DNA of 64,000 nt from CAWDVB01 sp963824105 (GCA_963824105.1 CAWGNN010000011.1:493972-557971); one strand, 5' to 3'; counted from the stretch's first letter, positions 26,930-35,066 are shown. Notes: a model not told the origin generated them from the sequence alone. Numbers and translations are program-made.

Positions 26930-27603
26930 TGCGCGTTGCTATCGCCGGAGCCGGAGCGGTCGGGAGATCGATCGCCCGCGAGCTCATCGCCAACTCTCAC
27001 CAGGTCCTCCTCATGGACAAGGATCCCGTCTCCATCAAGCCTGAGCGGGTTCCCGGCGCCGAGTGGCTCCTCGCGGACTCCTGTGAGCTCTCCTCACTCG
27101 AGGAGGCCCACCTGGACAGCTGCGACGTGGTCATCGCCGCCACCGGCGACGACAAGGCGAATCTGGTGACGGCCCTGCTGGCCAAGACCGAGTTCGCGGT
27201 CCCGCGCACCGTTGGGCGCGTCAACCACCCGAACAACGAGTGGCTCTTCACCGAGTCGTGGGGCGTCGACGTGAGCGTCTCCACCCCCCGGATCATGTCA
27301 GCCCTCGTGGAGGAAGCGGTGACGGTCGGAGACGTGGTCCGGCTCTTCACCTTCCGCAAGAGCGACACCAACCTCGTCGAGATGACGCTCCCGGCGGAGT
27401 CGCCGTACGCCGGCGTCCCGTGCGGCCAGATCCCCTGGCCGCAGGATGCTCTGCTGGTCACGGTACTTCGCGACGGGATGGTCTATCGGCCCGAGAGACT
27501 GCTGCCGATCGAGGCCGGCGACGAGCTGCTCTTCGTCGCCTCACCCGAGGCCGAGCCGGTCATCGCCCACCTGCTCTCGCCGGAGTCCCACTCCGCCGGC
27601 TGA
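26929..27603 (+). CDS. TrkA-family potassium uptake regulatory protein (second of pair)
   Basis: A 224-residue RCK protein with TrkA_N (MRVAIAGAGAVGRSIARELI, LLMDKDP, DDKANLVTALLAKTEF) and TrkA_C (LPAESPYAGVPCGQIPWPQD, then LLPIEAGDELLFVASPEAE) domains. ATG 26929 overlaps the previous stop as TGATG, so both are made from one transcript, like the actinobacterial CeoB/CeoC pair. The two differ in sequence, suggesting a hetero-oligomeric gating ring. It converges on the DUF3159 gene with 36 bp between the stops. Confidence 0.9.
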   Translation: MRVAIAGAGAVGRSIARELIANSHQVLLMDKDPVSIKPERVPGAEWLLADSCELSSLEEAHLDSCDVVIAATGDDKANLVTALLAKTEFAVPRTVGRVNHPNNEWLFTESWGVDVSVSTPRIMSALVEEAVTVGDVVRLFTFRKSDTNLVEMTLPAESPYAGVPCGQIPWPQDALLVTVLRDGMVYRPERLLPIEAGDELLFVASPEAEPVIAHLLSPESHSAG

Positions 27604-27639
27604 CCAGGAGTACCGGGTCGGACGGGCCCCCGCGCACGT

Positions 27640-28410
27640 TCAGGAGGTCGAGGCCTCCGGGCGACCGGACGGAGATGCCGACGGGCCGGGCTGAGTGGGC
27701 TCCTGCACCTCGCCGGTCGCGCTCCGCGGTGTGTTTCCCCGGGCCAGCACCCACACCATCGCAGCCAGGGCCAGCAGTTGGAGGGGCCATCCCATCGCGA
27801 TCTTGCTGATGCCGAGCGACGCCACAATCAGCCCGGCGTCGACTGCGGCCTTGCCCGCGAGATACAGCGGGGCCTGCACCGCCACCCGGATCACGCAGGG
27901 CAGCACCAGCAGCCAGGTCAGCCGTTTGCTCAGCCGCACGACATCGGCGTCATCGTGCCACTCGGTGGGTTCGAGGGAGGCAGCACCGACCATGAACCCG
28001 ACGACGGGCCAGCCCACGAGGTTGCTGAGCGACATCACCACGGCGTACCCGGCGTTGTACAAGATTCCCGGCAGGAAGTAGGCCAGCGCGGTGTCGTCGA
28101 CCGAGCCGCCCGAGCGGCCGCTGTTCCAGGCGAAGAGCGCTCCGACCGCGATCCCGAACAGACTGTTGAGCACGAACTGCGGTGTGGAGCGCTGGATCAG
28201 CCGGACGATCAGCAGCAGGACCGCCGCGCCGACGCTGAGATAGATCGCCGGCCACAGCGCATGCATCACCAGGAAGGTGCCGGTGAAGACCAGCGTGGGC
28301 ACGGCCGCCTCCGCCATGCCTCGGCGGCCGCCGAGAGCGACTGCCATCTGCTGGCGCACCAACGCCTCGACGGTGTCGGCGTGGACGTGGCCCTCAGGAA
28401 CAGAGTTCAT
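27640..28410 (-). CDS. DUF3159 family membrane protein
   Basis: A 256-residue membrane protein of unknown function with about six helices. The family core is recognisable in MAEAAVPTLVFTGTFLVMHA, LIQRSTPQFVLNSLFGIAVG, YFLPGILYNAGYAVVMSLSN and RLTWLLVLPCVIRVAVQAPL. The last 25 residues are a hydrophilic Pro/Ser tail. ATG 28410 lies inside the end of the OB-fold gene (17-bp overlap), so translation is coupled. DUF3159 genes sit after an OB-fold gene, DUF3710 and dut in many actinobacteria; the reason for the linkage is unknown. Confidence 0.88.
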   Translation of the reverse strand: MNSVPEGHVHADTVEALVRQQMAVALGGRRGMAEAAVPTLVFTGTFLVMHALWPAIYLSVGAAVLLLIVRLIQRSTPQFVLNSLFGIAVGALFAWNSGRSGGSVDDTALAYFLPGILYNAGYAVVMSLSNLVGWPVVGFMVGAASLEPTEWHDDADVVRLSKRLTWLLVLPCVIRVAVQAPLYLAGKAAVDAGLIVASLGISKIAMGWPLQLLALAAMVWVLARGNTPRSATGEVQEPTQPGPSASPSGRPEASTS

Positions 28411-28759
28411 AGCGCGGGTTGAACATCACGGGAGAACCGGAGGAGAGCCCGATCCTTCCCTCGACGAGTAGGCAGCGGCCCGGGTCGATACCCGGGATGG
28501 AACGACGACCCAGCCAGACCACGGTCAGGGTGCCGCTGCCGTCGTAGAGCTCCGCCTCGAGGGCGGGCACTCCACCTCGCGGACGCAGCGACACCGCCTG
28601 CAGGGTCCCCTGAACGCGGGCCCGGGCGCGGTCCCCGCAGGTCGAGACCGAGACACAACCGGAGTGAGCGCTGGAGGTGCGGAGTTCGCGGTCCTCCGCT
28701 TGCTGCGGGCTCGCCCACCTGTCCAGCCCTCGACGGATCCGCTCGGTCACGTCTGGCAT
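28394..28759 (-). CDS. OB-fold nucleic-acid-binding domain protein
   Basis: A 121-residue protein with an OB-fold anticodon-binding-like core: ARARVQGTLQAVSLRPRGGV, ALEAELYDGSGTLTVVWLGR, GIDPGRCLLVEGRIGLSSGS. This resembles the DNA-binding OB domain of RecG/DnaE-type proteins and suggests single-stranded nucleic-acid binding. ATG 28759 has TAGGCT (28766-28771) exactly six bases upstream; the hexamer fills the gap after the DUF3710 stop, so the gene may be transcribed on its own as a leaderless mRNA. GTG 28765 is an alternative start but abuts the hexamer. It overlaps the DUF3159 start. Confidence 0.87.
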   Translation of the reverse strand: MPDVTERIRRGLDRWASPQQAEDRELRTSSAHSGCVSVSTCGDRARARVQGTLQAVSLRPRGGVPALEAELYDGSGTLTVVWLGRRSIPGIDPGRCLLVEGRIGLSSGSPVMFNPRYELCS

Positions 28760-28773
28760 GGGCACAGCCTAGG

Positions 28774-29430
28774 TCATTCCTGGTCGCCCGCGACCTGATC
28801 GAGCTGCACATCCGGCGGAAGCCGGAGTGGGATGCCCTCGCCCGGAGGGAGAGGCCCGCTCCCCCGCACGACCACGGTGTCCCGCAGTGCGGCCACGAGC
28901 TCGCTGTCGGGGGCGGGATCGGTCGCATACCGACCGTAGTAGACCGCCCGCAGCAGCCACCGCGGTCCGCGAATGCCGACCATCCGTGACGCCTGAAGCA
29001 TCTTCTTGCCCTCGACCTCCACCGGCGTCTCGAGTCGTAGCTCGGTTCCGTGCTCCCCGGGATGCTCACTGACCGTCGCTCCCTGCTGGCGGAACTGGCC
29101 GGCGATCTGCTCACGAGCCTCGTCCCAGAGATTGGCGTCCGTCGCTGAGGCGAACGCGCGCAGCTCGACCGCGCCGTCCTCGGCGACGAGCATGATCGCA
29201 GCCACCCCGCCGGACGCCTCGTCGATCTGCAAGCGCAACTCGACCCCGTCTCGCACCCGCACCAACAGACCGCCGAGGTCGACCCGTCCCTCTGCAGGGT
29301 CGTCCACGTCGGACGCGTCCCACGGACCCTGGGGAGACGGCACCACCGGGGCCAGCTCCTCGTCCCCGTCGAAGGGCTCGTTGTCGTCCGCGCCCGAGTC
29401 CTTGGACGCACGACGCGATCGGAATCTCAC
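28774..29430 (-). CDS. DUF3710 domain-containing protein
   Basis: A 218-residue protein of unknown function, found across actinobacteria next to dut. The N-terminal 45 residues are basic then acidic (RFRSRRASKDSG, DDNEPFDGDEE). The conserved part includes GLLVRVRDGVELRLQIDEAS, WDEAREQIAGQFRQQGATV, MVGIRGPRWLLRAVYYGR and LPPGEGIPLRLPPD. GTG 29430 overlaps the dut stop by 4 bp (GTGA), so both come from the dut transcript. No catalytic motif is apparent. Confidence 0.9.
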   Translation of the reverse strand: MRFRSRRASKDSGADDNEPFDGDEELAPVVPSPQGPWDASDVDDPAEGRVDLGGLLVRVRDGVELRLQIDEASGGVAAIMLVAEDGAVELRAFASATDANLWDEAREQIAGQFRQQGATVSEHPGEHGTELRLETPVEVEGKKMLQASRMVGIRGPRWLLRAVYYGRYATDPAPDSELVAALRDTVVVRGSGPLPPGEGIPLRLPPDVQLDQVAGDQE

Positions 29431-29888
29431 GACTTCTCCTCGGTTGGCCGATGGGTGAACCCGCCGGTAGAACCGTAGCCCCCTTCTCCTCGGATCGACC
29501 CCGGGAGCTCGTCGACCTCGACGAACCGGGCGGACTCGACCTGCTGGATGACCAACTGGGCGATGCGGTCACCTCGGTGCAGTACGACCGGCTCGGTGCG
29601 ATCGAGGTTGATCAGCATCACCTTGATCTCGCCGCGGTAGCCGGCATCGATGGTTCCCGGAGAGTTCACGATGGACAGGCCGGCACGTGCGGCCAGACCG
29701 GATCGGGGGTGGACCAGGGCGACGTACCCCTCGGGAAGGGCGAGGCTGATGCCCGTGGGCACCATCGCCCGCTCACCGGGTTCCAGCCGGATGTCGACCG
29801 TGGTCACCAGATCGGCACCGGCATCGCCGGGATGGGCGTAACCGGGCACGGGAACGTCGTCGAGCCGACGGATCAGGACCTCAACCAT
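29427..29888 (-). CDS. dut: dUTP diphosphatase
   Basis: A 153-residue trimeric dUTPase that hydrolyses dUTP to dUMP and pyrophosphate, keeping uracil out of DNA. All five family motifs are visible: PGDAGADL (1), HPRSGLAAR (2), SPGTIDAGYRGEIKVMLIN (3), RGDRIAQLVI (4) and GEGGYGSTGG (5). ATG 29888 has TAGGGT (29896-29901) seven bases upstream without a ribosome site, a leaderless layout. It is the first gene of the dut-DUF3710 operon, with the OB-fold and DUF3159 genes following. It is divergent from DUF3093. Confidence 0.96.
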   Translation of the reverse strand: MVEVLIRRLDDVPVPGYAHPGDAGADLVTTVDIRLEPGERAMVPTGISLALPEGYVALVHPRSGLAARAGLSIVNSPGTIDAGYRGEIKVMLINLDRTEPVVLHRGDRIAQLVIQQVESARFVEVDELPGSIRGEGGYGSTGGFTHRPTEEKS

Positions 29889-29939
29889 GGACGTGACCCT
29901 AACGTCGCCCCGACCCACGAGTGATGACAGGATTGCCGC

Positions 29940-30392
29940 GTGTTCCGCGAGCGACTCACCGTGCCCCTGGCGTGGTGGGCCTTGGCGACCATGTTCCTCG
30001 CCTCGGTCCTGATCGCCTTCCTCGTCGCCACCCCGCTGCCGGTGGCGCTCGGGGTCACCGCGGCCTTCACCGTGCTGACCATCGCGGTGCTGGTCGGATA
30101 CGGGCGCGCCGAAGTGGTGGTCGACCAGGGATACTTGCTCGTCGGTCGGGCTCGGATCGACCTCGGCTTCATCGGTGATCCGGTCGGGCTGGACGACCTC
30201 CAGACCCGCGCCACGCTCGGGGTCCAGGCGGACGCGCGCGCCTACCTGATGGTGCGCCCCTATCTCTCCGAGTCGGTCAAGGTGCCGATCGATGACCCCG
30301 AGGACCCGGCGCCGTACTGGCTGATCATGACGCGTCGAAAGGACGCTCTCCTGTCGGCTCTGCATCAGGCGCGGGGCCACGCCGTCGCCTGA
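29940..30392 (+). CDS. DUF3093 domain-containing membrane protein
   Basis: A 150-residue protein with two N-terminal membrane helices (TVPLAWWALATMFLASVLIA and VALGVTAAFTVLTIAVLVGY) and a cytoplasmic beta-rich domain (VDQGYLLVGRARIDLGFIGD, YLMVRPYLSESVKVPIDDPE, YWLIMTRRKDALLSAL), the DUF3093 pattern. Function is unknown. GTG 29940 has CAGGAT (29928-29933) six bases upstream, leaderless in appearance. It overlaps the 3' end of the convergent DUF4235 gene by 68 bp. Confidence 0.9.
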   Translation: MFRERLTVPLAWWALATMFLASVLIAFLVATPLPVALGVTAAFTVLTIAVLVGYGRAEVVVDQGYLLVGRARIDLGFIGDPVGLDDLQTRATLGVQADARAYLMVRPYLSESVKVPIDDPEDPAPYWLIMTRRKDALLSALHQARGHAVA

Positions 30393-30648
30393 CAACGGGA
30401 GACATCCGCCTCACGGCCAATGCCTTGGCGACCGCGACCGCCGCGCCGCTCAGGGCGCTCCACAGAAGGACCTCACCAAGCGTCGCGTCCGCATCCCCGG
30501 CATTCTTGGGCGGCTTGCTCCGCGCACCCAGTCGCCAGGTGAGCTCGGTGCCCTTGCGGGCGATCGTGACGTAACCGCTGGTCAACGCCTTCCGGGCCAC
30601 CCGCCCGCCCAAGAGGGAGGCGCCTCCGCCGGTTTTGCTCGAAGCCAT
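30325..30648 (-). CDS. DUF4235 domain-containing protein
   Basis: A 107-residue small membrane-associated protein. The DUF4235 core is GGRVARKALTSGYVTIARKG, then ATLGEVLLWSALSGAAVAVA with the hydrophobic helix. The C-terminal tail is basic then Pro-rich (VRRRRGPAPDAEPTGERP). ATG 30648 has CACACT six bases upstream, again without a ribosome site. Its last 68 bp overlap the DUF3093 gene on the opposite strand. Function is unknown. Confidence 0.88.
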   Translation of the reverse strand: MASSKTGGGASLLGGRVARKALTSGYVTIARKGTELTWRLGARSKPPKNAGDADATLGEVLLWSALSGAAVAVAKALAVRRMSPVVRRRRGPAPDAEPTGERPFDAS

Positions 30649-30689
30649 GGGTCCAGTGTGTCAGGCCCAGTTCGTCAGGCGTAGTGCCC

Positions 30690-30980
30690 TCAGGCGCAGT
30701 CGCGGCAGATCATCTTCTTGGCGTCCGCCAACTGGCTGCGGTGATGGACCAGGAAGCAGCTCATGCAGGTGAACTCGTCATCCTGCCGAGGCCTGACCTC
30801 GACGGCGAGCTCCTCGTGGGACAGGTCGGCTCCGGGCAGCTCGAAGGACTCGGCCGCTTCGGCCTCGTCCTCGTCGACCTTCCCCGAGTTCTTCTCATGG
30901 CGCCGCGCTTTCAGCTCTTCGATGCTCTCCTCGGCAGAGTCGTCATCGGTCTTGCGCGGTGCGTCGTAATCAGTCGCCAT
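30690..30980 (-). CDS. DUF4193 domain-containing protein
   Basis: A 96-residue acidic protein conserved in actinobacteria. A highly charged N-terminal half (DSAEESIEELKARRHEK, VDEDEAEAAESFELPGAD) leads to a zinc-ribbon-like C-terminus with CMSC (in EFTCMSCFLVHHRSQLADA) and CRDC (in KKMICRDCA). Four Cys suit one Zn ion. Some relatives sit near RNA-polymerase or stress genes; no function is assigned. ATG 30980 has GGGAGAG directly upstream. The 203-bp leader region contains an unusual cluster of inverted repeats. Confidence 0.9.
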   Translation of the reverse strand: MATDYDAPRKTDDDSAEESIEELKARRHEKNSGKVDEDEAEAAESFELPGADLSHEELAVEVRPRQDDEFTCMSCFLVHHRSQLADAKKMICRDCA

Positions 30981-31037
30981 CTCTCCCTATTCCTGCCACA
31001 TCCCCAACTGATGCCCTGCTGCAGCACATTCGCTCCA

Positions 31038-31132
31038 GCACAAAAGCCTCGCGAGGCGGATTGTGCACGATCCGCGGCCAAAGTGCACGCGGACTTCGCG
31101 TGATTTGCGTCGCGTTGCCCACAAAATTGTGG
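31038..31132. promoter_or_regulatory. Cluster of inverted repeats upstream of DUF4193
   Basis: The 203-bp region between DUF4193 and the inositol-phosphatase gene is richer in A/T and dyads than elsewhere. It has GCACAA...TTGTGC (31038-31066) nested around the 12-bp palindrome GCCTCGCGAGGC (31046-31057), two GTGCAC palindromes 20 bp apart (31063-31068 and 31083-31088), and CCACAAAATTGTGG (31119-31132). Shared CACAA/TTGTG half-sites suggest one regulator or an RNA hairpin in the DUF4193 leader. Confidence 0.5.
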
Positions 31133-31183
31133 TTGCTTACCGAATGACTCCGCCAACGCCCGCGGGGCGCGAACTATTCCTCG

Positions 31184-32008
31184 TCACCGGTGCGGGCCGA
31201 CCGTCCCCATCTCGCCGCCGTCGGCCAGGAACCCACACTCCTCGGCCAACGCCACCATCTCGGCGAAAGATCCCTCGGGTGCGGCGAGGACGAAGGTCGC
31301 GCCGCCGGCCCCGGCGCCTAGGTACAGGCGAGCACCAGCCTCCTCGGCGATGAGCCCGGCCGCGGCGTAGTCCCAGAGGTTCAGCCCCTCCTCGAGGTAG
31401 GCGTCGGCCCGGCCACACGCGATGTCGCACAGGTCGAGCGCAGCCGAACCCTGGCGCCGGATGTCCCGGACTCGTGGCAGCATCCGCGCCACGGCCTGGC
31501 CCTGTCGAGCGCGCACCTCGGACCGGTAGCCGAAACCCGTGTGTACCAGTCGCTGGTCCATCGGGGGCACGTCACGAACCCGCACGGGTTTCCCGTTCAG
31601 GAAGGCTCCGGACCCGCGGACCGCGTAGTAGCGGTCGTCGGTCATGATGTTGACGACCGCCCCCACGACGATCTCGTCACCGTCCCTGACCCCGATGGAC
31701 ACCGCCGAGCGAGGAATCCCGTAGAGGAAGTTGACCGTCCCGTCGATCGGGTCGACGATCCACGACACCCCGCTCTGGGAGGGGGTGTCCTCCCCCTCCT
31801 CCCCCACGAAGCCGTCGTCGGGACGCATGCGGTCCACCTCCCGCCGGAGGAAGAGCTCGACGTCCTGGTCGACCGCGGTGACGATGTCGACCGAGCTCGA
31901 CTTGGTTTCGGCCACCTCGACCCCTTGGCGTCGCCGCTCCTCCGCCAGGCTGGCCGCCCGCGTCGCGAGGTCGAGGGCGAGCTCTCCGAGGTACTCGTGC
32001 ACGTTCAT
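31184..32008 (-). CDS. Inositol monophosphatase family protein
   Basis: A 274-residue Mg-dependent phosphatase. The metal-site motifs are FVGEEGED (first Glu), WIVDPIDGTVNFLYGIP and the C-terminal LNLWDYAAAGLIAEEAGARL. It could act on myo-inositol-1-phosphate, histidinol phosphate or 3'-phosphoadenosine phosphate; the sequence does not decide. ATG 32008 overlaps the hemH stop (ATGA), so it is co-translated with ferrochelatase. It ends the hemH operon. Confidence 0.92.
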   Translation of the reverse strand: MNVHEYLGELALDLATRAASLAEERRRQGVEVAETKSSSVDIVTAVDQDVELFLRREVDRMRPDDGFVGEEGEDTPSQSGVSWIVDPIDGTVNFLYGIPRSAVSIGVRDGDEIVVGAVVNIMTDDRYYAVRGSGAFLNGKPVRVRDVPPMDQRLVHTGFGYRSEVRARQGQAVARMLPRVRDIRRQGSAALDLCDIACGRADAYLEEGLNLWDYAAAGLIAEEAGARLYLGAGAGGATFVLAAPEGSFAEMVALAEECGFLADGGEMGTVGPHR

Positions 32009-33090
32009 TCGCGCCCCCACAATGCCGGCCGAGGACCCCGGCTGTTGGCACAGCACCCAGTCTCGCACTGATCCCACGAGGCCGGCAGACTCCCCACCGC
32101 GCGACGCTCGACCGGCTCGCCACGCTCGATGGCTGCCCGCTCGAGGAGCAGGTCTCGGATCCCGGCAACGAACCGCGGGTCCACCCCGGCGGTCGCGGCC
32201 CGGGCGAAGCCGAGTCCGATCCTCTCGGCGGTCGCTTTCGCCTCCGTGTCGAGGTCGTAGGCGACCTCCATATGGTCGGAGATGAAACCGATCGGAACGA
32301 CGACGACCGCCGTCGTGTCACCGTTCGCCAGCTCCTCCATCCGGTCGTTGATATCGGGCTCCAGCCAAGGGATGTGCGGCGGTCCGGAGCGGGAGCAGTA
32401 GACCAGCTCCTCCGGGTAGCGGGAACCGGTCTCCATCCGCACCCGCTCGGAGATCGCGTCGGCAACGCTTCGGTGCTGCTCCACGTAGGCCCCGCCGCGA
32501 GGCCCACTGGCCTGGTTCATCGCCTCTGGAACGGAGTGGGTGACGAAGAGTAGCCGCGCGCCCTGGCGCTCGGACTCGTTCAGCTCGGCCAGAGCGGCCA
32601 GCGTCGAGGCGACCATCGACTCGACGAAGCCGGGGTGGTTGAAGTAGTGGCGCAGGCGGTCCAGTCGCGGAGCGTCCGGGAACTCCGCCACCGCGTCGTA
32701 GAGGTTCTCGCGGTACTGGCGGCAGCCGGAGTAGGACGAGTAGGCGCTGGTGACCAGGCAGGCGGCCCGCTTGATCCCGTCCTTGGCCATCTCCGCCAAG
32801 GCCTCCGGCAGGGTGGGTGTCCAGTTCCGGTTGCCCCAGTAGACCGGGATGTCGATACCGGCCGCCTTCAGGTCGTCGCCGATCGCCTGGCAGAGGAGCC
32901 GGTTCTGGTCGTTGATAGGGCTGCGTCCCCCGAAGAGGTAGTAGTGCTGGCCGACCTCCTCCAACCGCTCGCGGGGGATGCCCCGGCCACGGGTGACGTT
33001 CTCCAGGAACGGCACCACATCCTCGGGCCGCTCCGGGCCCCCGAAGGAGACGAGAAGGATTGCGTCGTAGGGGTCGACCTGTGTCGGCAT
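32005..33090 (-). CDS. hemH: Ferrochelatase (actinobacterial, probably coproporphyrin ferrochelatase)
   Basis: A 361-residue enzyme inserting Fe2+ into the porphyrin. Landmarks: AILLVSFGGPERPEDVVPFL, GRSPINDQNRLL, YWGNRNWTPTLPEALAEM, the catalytic-His region LLFVTHSVPEAM and the metal-site GFISDHMEVAYDLDTEA. Cys123 (SGCRQY) and a C-terminal CETGCC (Cys342, 346, 347) resemble the [2Fe-2S] ligands of actinobacterial enzymes. ATG 33090 has TAGGAT (33097-33102) six bases upstream, leaderless. In actinobacteria this family usually makes coproheme (CpfC). It is divergent from sepH. Confidence 0.95.
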   Translation of the reverse strand: MPTQVDPYDAILLVSFGGPERPEDVVPFLENVTRGRGIPRERLEEVGQHYYLFGGRSPINDQNRLLCQAIGDDLKAAGIDIPVYWGNRNWTPTLPEALAEMAKDGIKRAACLVTSAYSSYSGCRQYRENLYDAVAEFPDAPRLDRLRHYFNHPGFVESMVASTLAALAELNESERQGARLLFVTHSVPEAMNQASGPRGGAYVEQHRSVADAISERVRMETGSRYPEELVYCSRSGPPHIPWLEPDINDRMEELANGDTTAVVVVPIGFISDHMEVAYDLDTEAKATAERIGLGFARAATAGVDPRFVAGIRDLLLERAAIERGEPVERRAVGSLPASWDQCETGCCANSRGPRPALWGRE

Positions 33091-33260
33091 GGCGCCATCC
33101 TAGGGAGCGGCTCACACGACGCCGCCACCCAGCACCACGGGCATGGTGGGGAGCTCGCCCGAGCCTGGTTCGAGCGAGAGCGAGCTGCGCGTCCTCCCGC
33201 GCGCGACACCGGGCCTGAAGTAGGCTCACCGCAACAGGCGGCGAAGGAGGATCGCGACGG

Positions 33261-34193
33261 ATGCAGGACCTCACGCTGGTGGGGCCGAGCACCGACGGGA
33301 CCCGGCTGATCCTGAGGTCAGCGGCCGGTGTCGAGTTCTCGGTGCCGATCGACGACCCACTGGTCGCCGCTGTGCAGGCAGCTCATGGATCATCGCAGGA
33401 TGATCCCCCGGCCCGGTTGGAGGTGCAGATGGACGGCCCCCTTCGACCGCGCGACATCCAGTCACGGATCCGTGCCGGTGAGTCCCCCGAAGATCTTGCC
33501 GCGGCAGCGGGCGTCGACATCGAGCGAGTGCTGGTCTTCGCCCGTCCCGTCCTTGCCGAGCGAGCCCACATCGCCGAGCGGGCCCAGCGAGCATCCCTGC
33601 GCCGACCTCACGGGGACACCGGCACGCGGCTGCTCGGTGACGTGGTTTCGGACCACCTCCGCGAGGAGAACCTCAGCCCGGACTCGGTCAGCTGGGACGC
33701 GTGGCGTCGTGAGGACGGGCGATGGGCGCTGACCGCGGACTGGACCGGTAGCGACAGCGCCGAGTTCATCTTCGACGCCGCGGGACGCTACGTCGTCGCC
33801 CAGAACGATCCCGCGCGCTGGCTCGTCCAGGACCTTCCCGACGAGCCGCCGGAAGCTCCGGCTGCTCCCGAAGCTCCGCCCGCCCGGGCAAGCGAGACCC
33901 GGACGGCGCCTCAGCGGCCCCGACTTGTGGCAGCCGAGCCCGAGCTACCGCTGGGCGAGGATGCGCTCGATCTGGTCAACGACACCTACCCCGCCGACGA
34001 CTGGATGGCGACCCAGGCGACTGCCCGCGCCGAGACCTCGGCCACGGAGGAGTCCGAACCGGCGCAGGATCTCGGAGACGAGAGCGACCGCGAGGAGACA
34101 GAGGAGCTGCCTTCTGAGCGCAAGCCCCGGCGCCACCGTGCCTCGGTGCCGAGCTGGGACGAGATCATGTTCGGCTCCGGCCCGCAGGAGTAG
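33261..34193 (+). CDS. sepH: Septation protein SepH (DUF3071)
   Basis: A 310-residue cell-division protein. In Streptomyces and mycobacteria SepH binds FtsZ and promotes its assembly. The N-terminal conserved part is MQDLTLVGPSTDGTRLILRS, then an HTH-like stretch LRPRDIQSRIRAGESPEDLA through VDIERVLVFARPVLAERAHI, and WRREDGRWALTADWTGSDSA. The C-terminal half is a disordered Pro/Ala/Glu-rich region ending in a basic segment (ERKPRRHRASVPSWDEIMFG). ATG 33261 has a good AAGGAGG. It has a real leader, unlike its divergent neighbour hemH. Confidence 0.93.
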   Translation: MQDLTLVGPSTDGTRLILRSAAGVEFSVPIDDPLVAAVQAAHGSSQDDPPARLEVQMDGPLRPRDIQSRIRAGESPEDLAAAAGVDIERVLVFARPVLAERAHIAERAQRASLRRPHGDTGTRLLGDVVSDHLREENLSPDSVSWDAWRREDGRWALTADWTGSDSAEFIFDAAGRYVVAQNDPARWLVQDLPDEPPEAPAAPEAPPARASETRTAPQRPRLVAAEPELPLGEDALDLVNDTYPADDWMATQATARAETSATEESEPAQDLGDESDREETEELPSERKPRRHRASVPSWDEIMFGSGPQE

Positions 34194-34232
34194 CCCCGCG
34201 CGGCATCCTCCTCGAGTGGTTGGCAGGATCCG

Positions 34233-35066
34233 CTACGACCCCAGGCCGATCGCTCGGGTGCCGTCACTGATCCACTCGCTCCACGAGCCGGGATACAGGG
34301 CCGCGTCCACCCCGAGCATGTTCGCGGCGAGCACCCCGTGTGCCGCGGTGACCCCCGACCCGCAGTAGAAGCCGGTCGGGCCCGACATGGCGGCGCCGTA
34401 CAGCGACGCAAGCTCCTCCCGGCTCTTGAAGACCTGGACGGCAGTCGGCCCCATGGTCAAGAAGTCCGTGGTCGGGATGTTGACGGCGCCGGGGATGTGC
34501 CCGGCGATCGGATCGACCGGCTCGGTCTCGCCCCGGTACCGCTCCGCGGACCGAACGTCGATGAGCGTCCCCTCAGCAGCGAAGGCGAGCACGTCAGCGG
34601 TGGCCAGCACCGGCATCCCTCCGGGGCGCGGCTCGAAGTCCCCCTGCTCGGCAAGTCGCTCCCCCTGCTCCGCAGGACCTCCGGCGGCCACCCACGCCGA
34701 CCAGCCCCCGTCGAGGACGCGCACCGCGCGGTGACCGAAGTAGCGGAGCAGCCACCAGGCGCGGGCCGCCGAGGTGCCGGAGGCGTCGTCATAGACGACC
34801 ACCGGTCGGTTGGCCCGCACACCACATCGGCGCATCGCCGCGCCGAAGCGCTCCGCATCAGGAAGCGGGTGCCGGCCGCGGCCACCGCCCGGGGAGTCGG
34901 CGAGATCGGTCTCGAGGTCGACGAAGACCGCCCCGGGGATGTGCCCGGACTCGTAGAGCTGGTGGCCGTCCTGGCGGCCGAGGGCCCACCTGACGTCGAG
35001 CACGGTGATCCCGGCCAGCTCACTGGCCAGCTCCGCGGATCCGACGATGGGTGTTGCGGGGCCCAT
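34233..35066 (-). CDS. Sulfurtransferase (two rhodanese domains, mercaptopyruvate type)
   Basis: A 277-residue tandem-rhodanese protein. The N-terminal inactive domain (ITVLDVRWALGRQDGHQLYE, HIPGAVFVDLETDLAD) is followed by the active one (GTLIDVRSAERYRGETEPVD, HIPGAVNIPTTDFL). The active-site loop FYCGSGVTAAH has the CG-[S/T]-GVTA form of 3-mercaptopyruvate sulfurtransferases rather than CRKGVTA of thiosulfate rhodanese. It transfers sulfur to cyanide or thiols. ATG 35066 has GGAAGGGAAG upstream; in-frame codons before it read Arg/Ser shadow. It lies 26 bp after tdk. Confidence 0.92.
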   Translation of the reverse strand: MGPATPIVGSAELASELAGITVLDVRWALGRQDGHQLYESGHIPGAVFVDLETDLADSPGGGRGRHPLPDAERFGAAMRRCGVRANRPVVVYDDASGTSAARAWWLLRYFGHRAVRVLDGGWSAWVAAGGPAEQGERLAEQGDFEPRPGGMPVLATADVLAFAAEGTLIDVRSAERYRGETEPVDPIAGHIPGAVNIPTTDFLTMGPTAVQVFKSREELASLYGAAMSGPTGFYCGSGVTAAHGVLAANMLGVDAALYPGSWSEWISDGTRAIGLGS

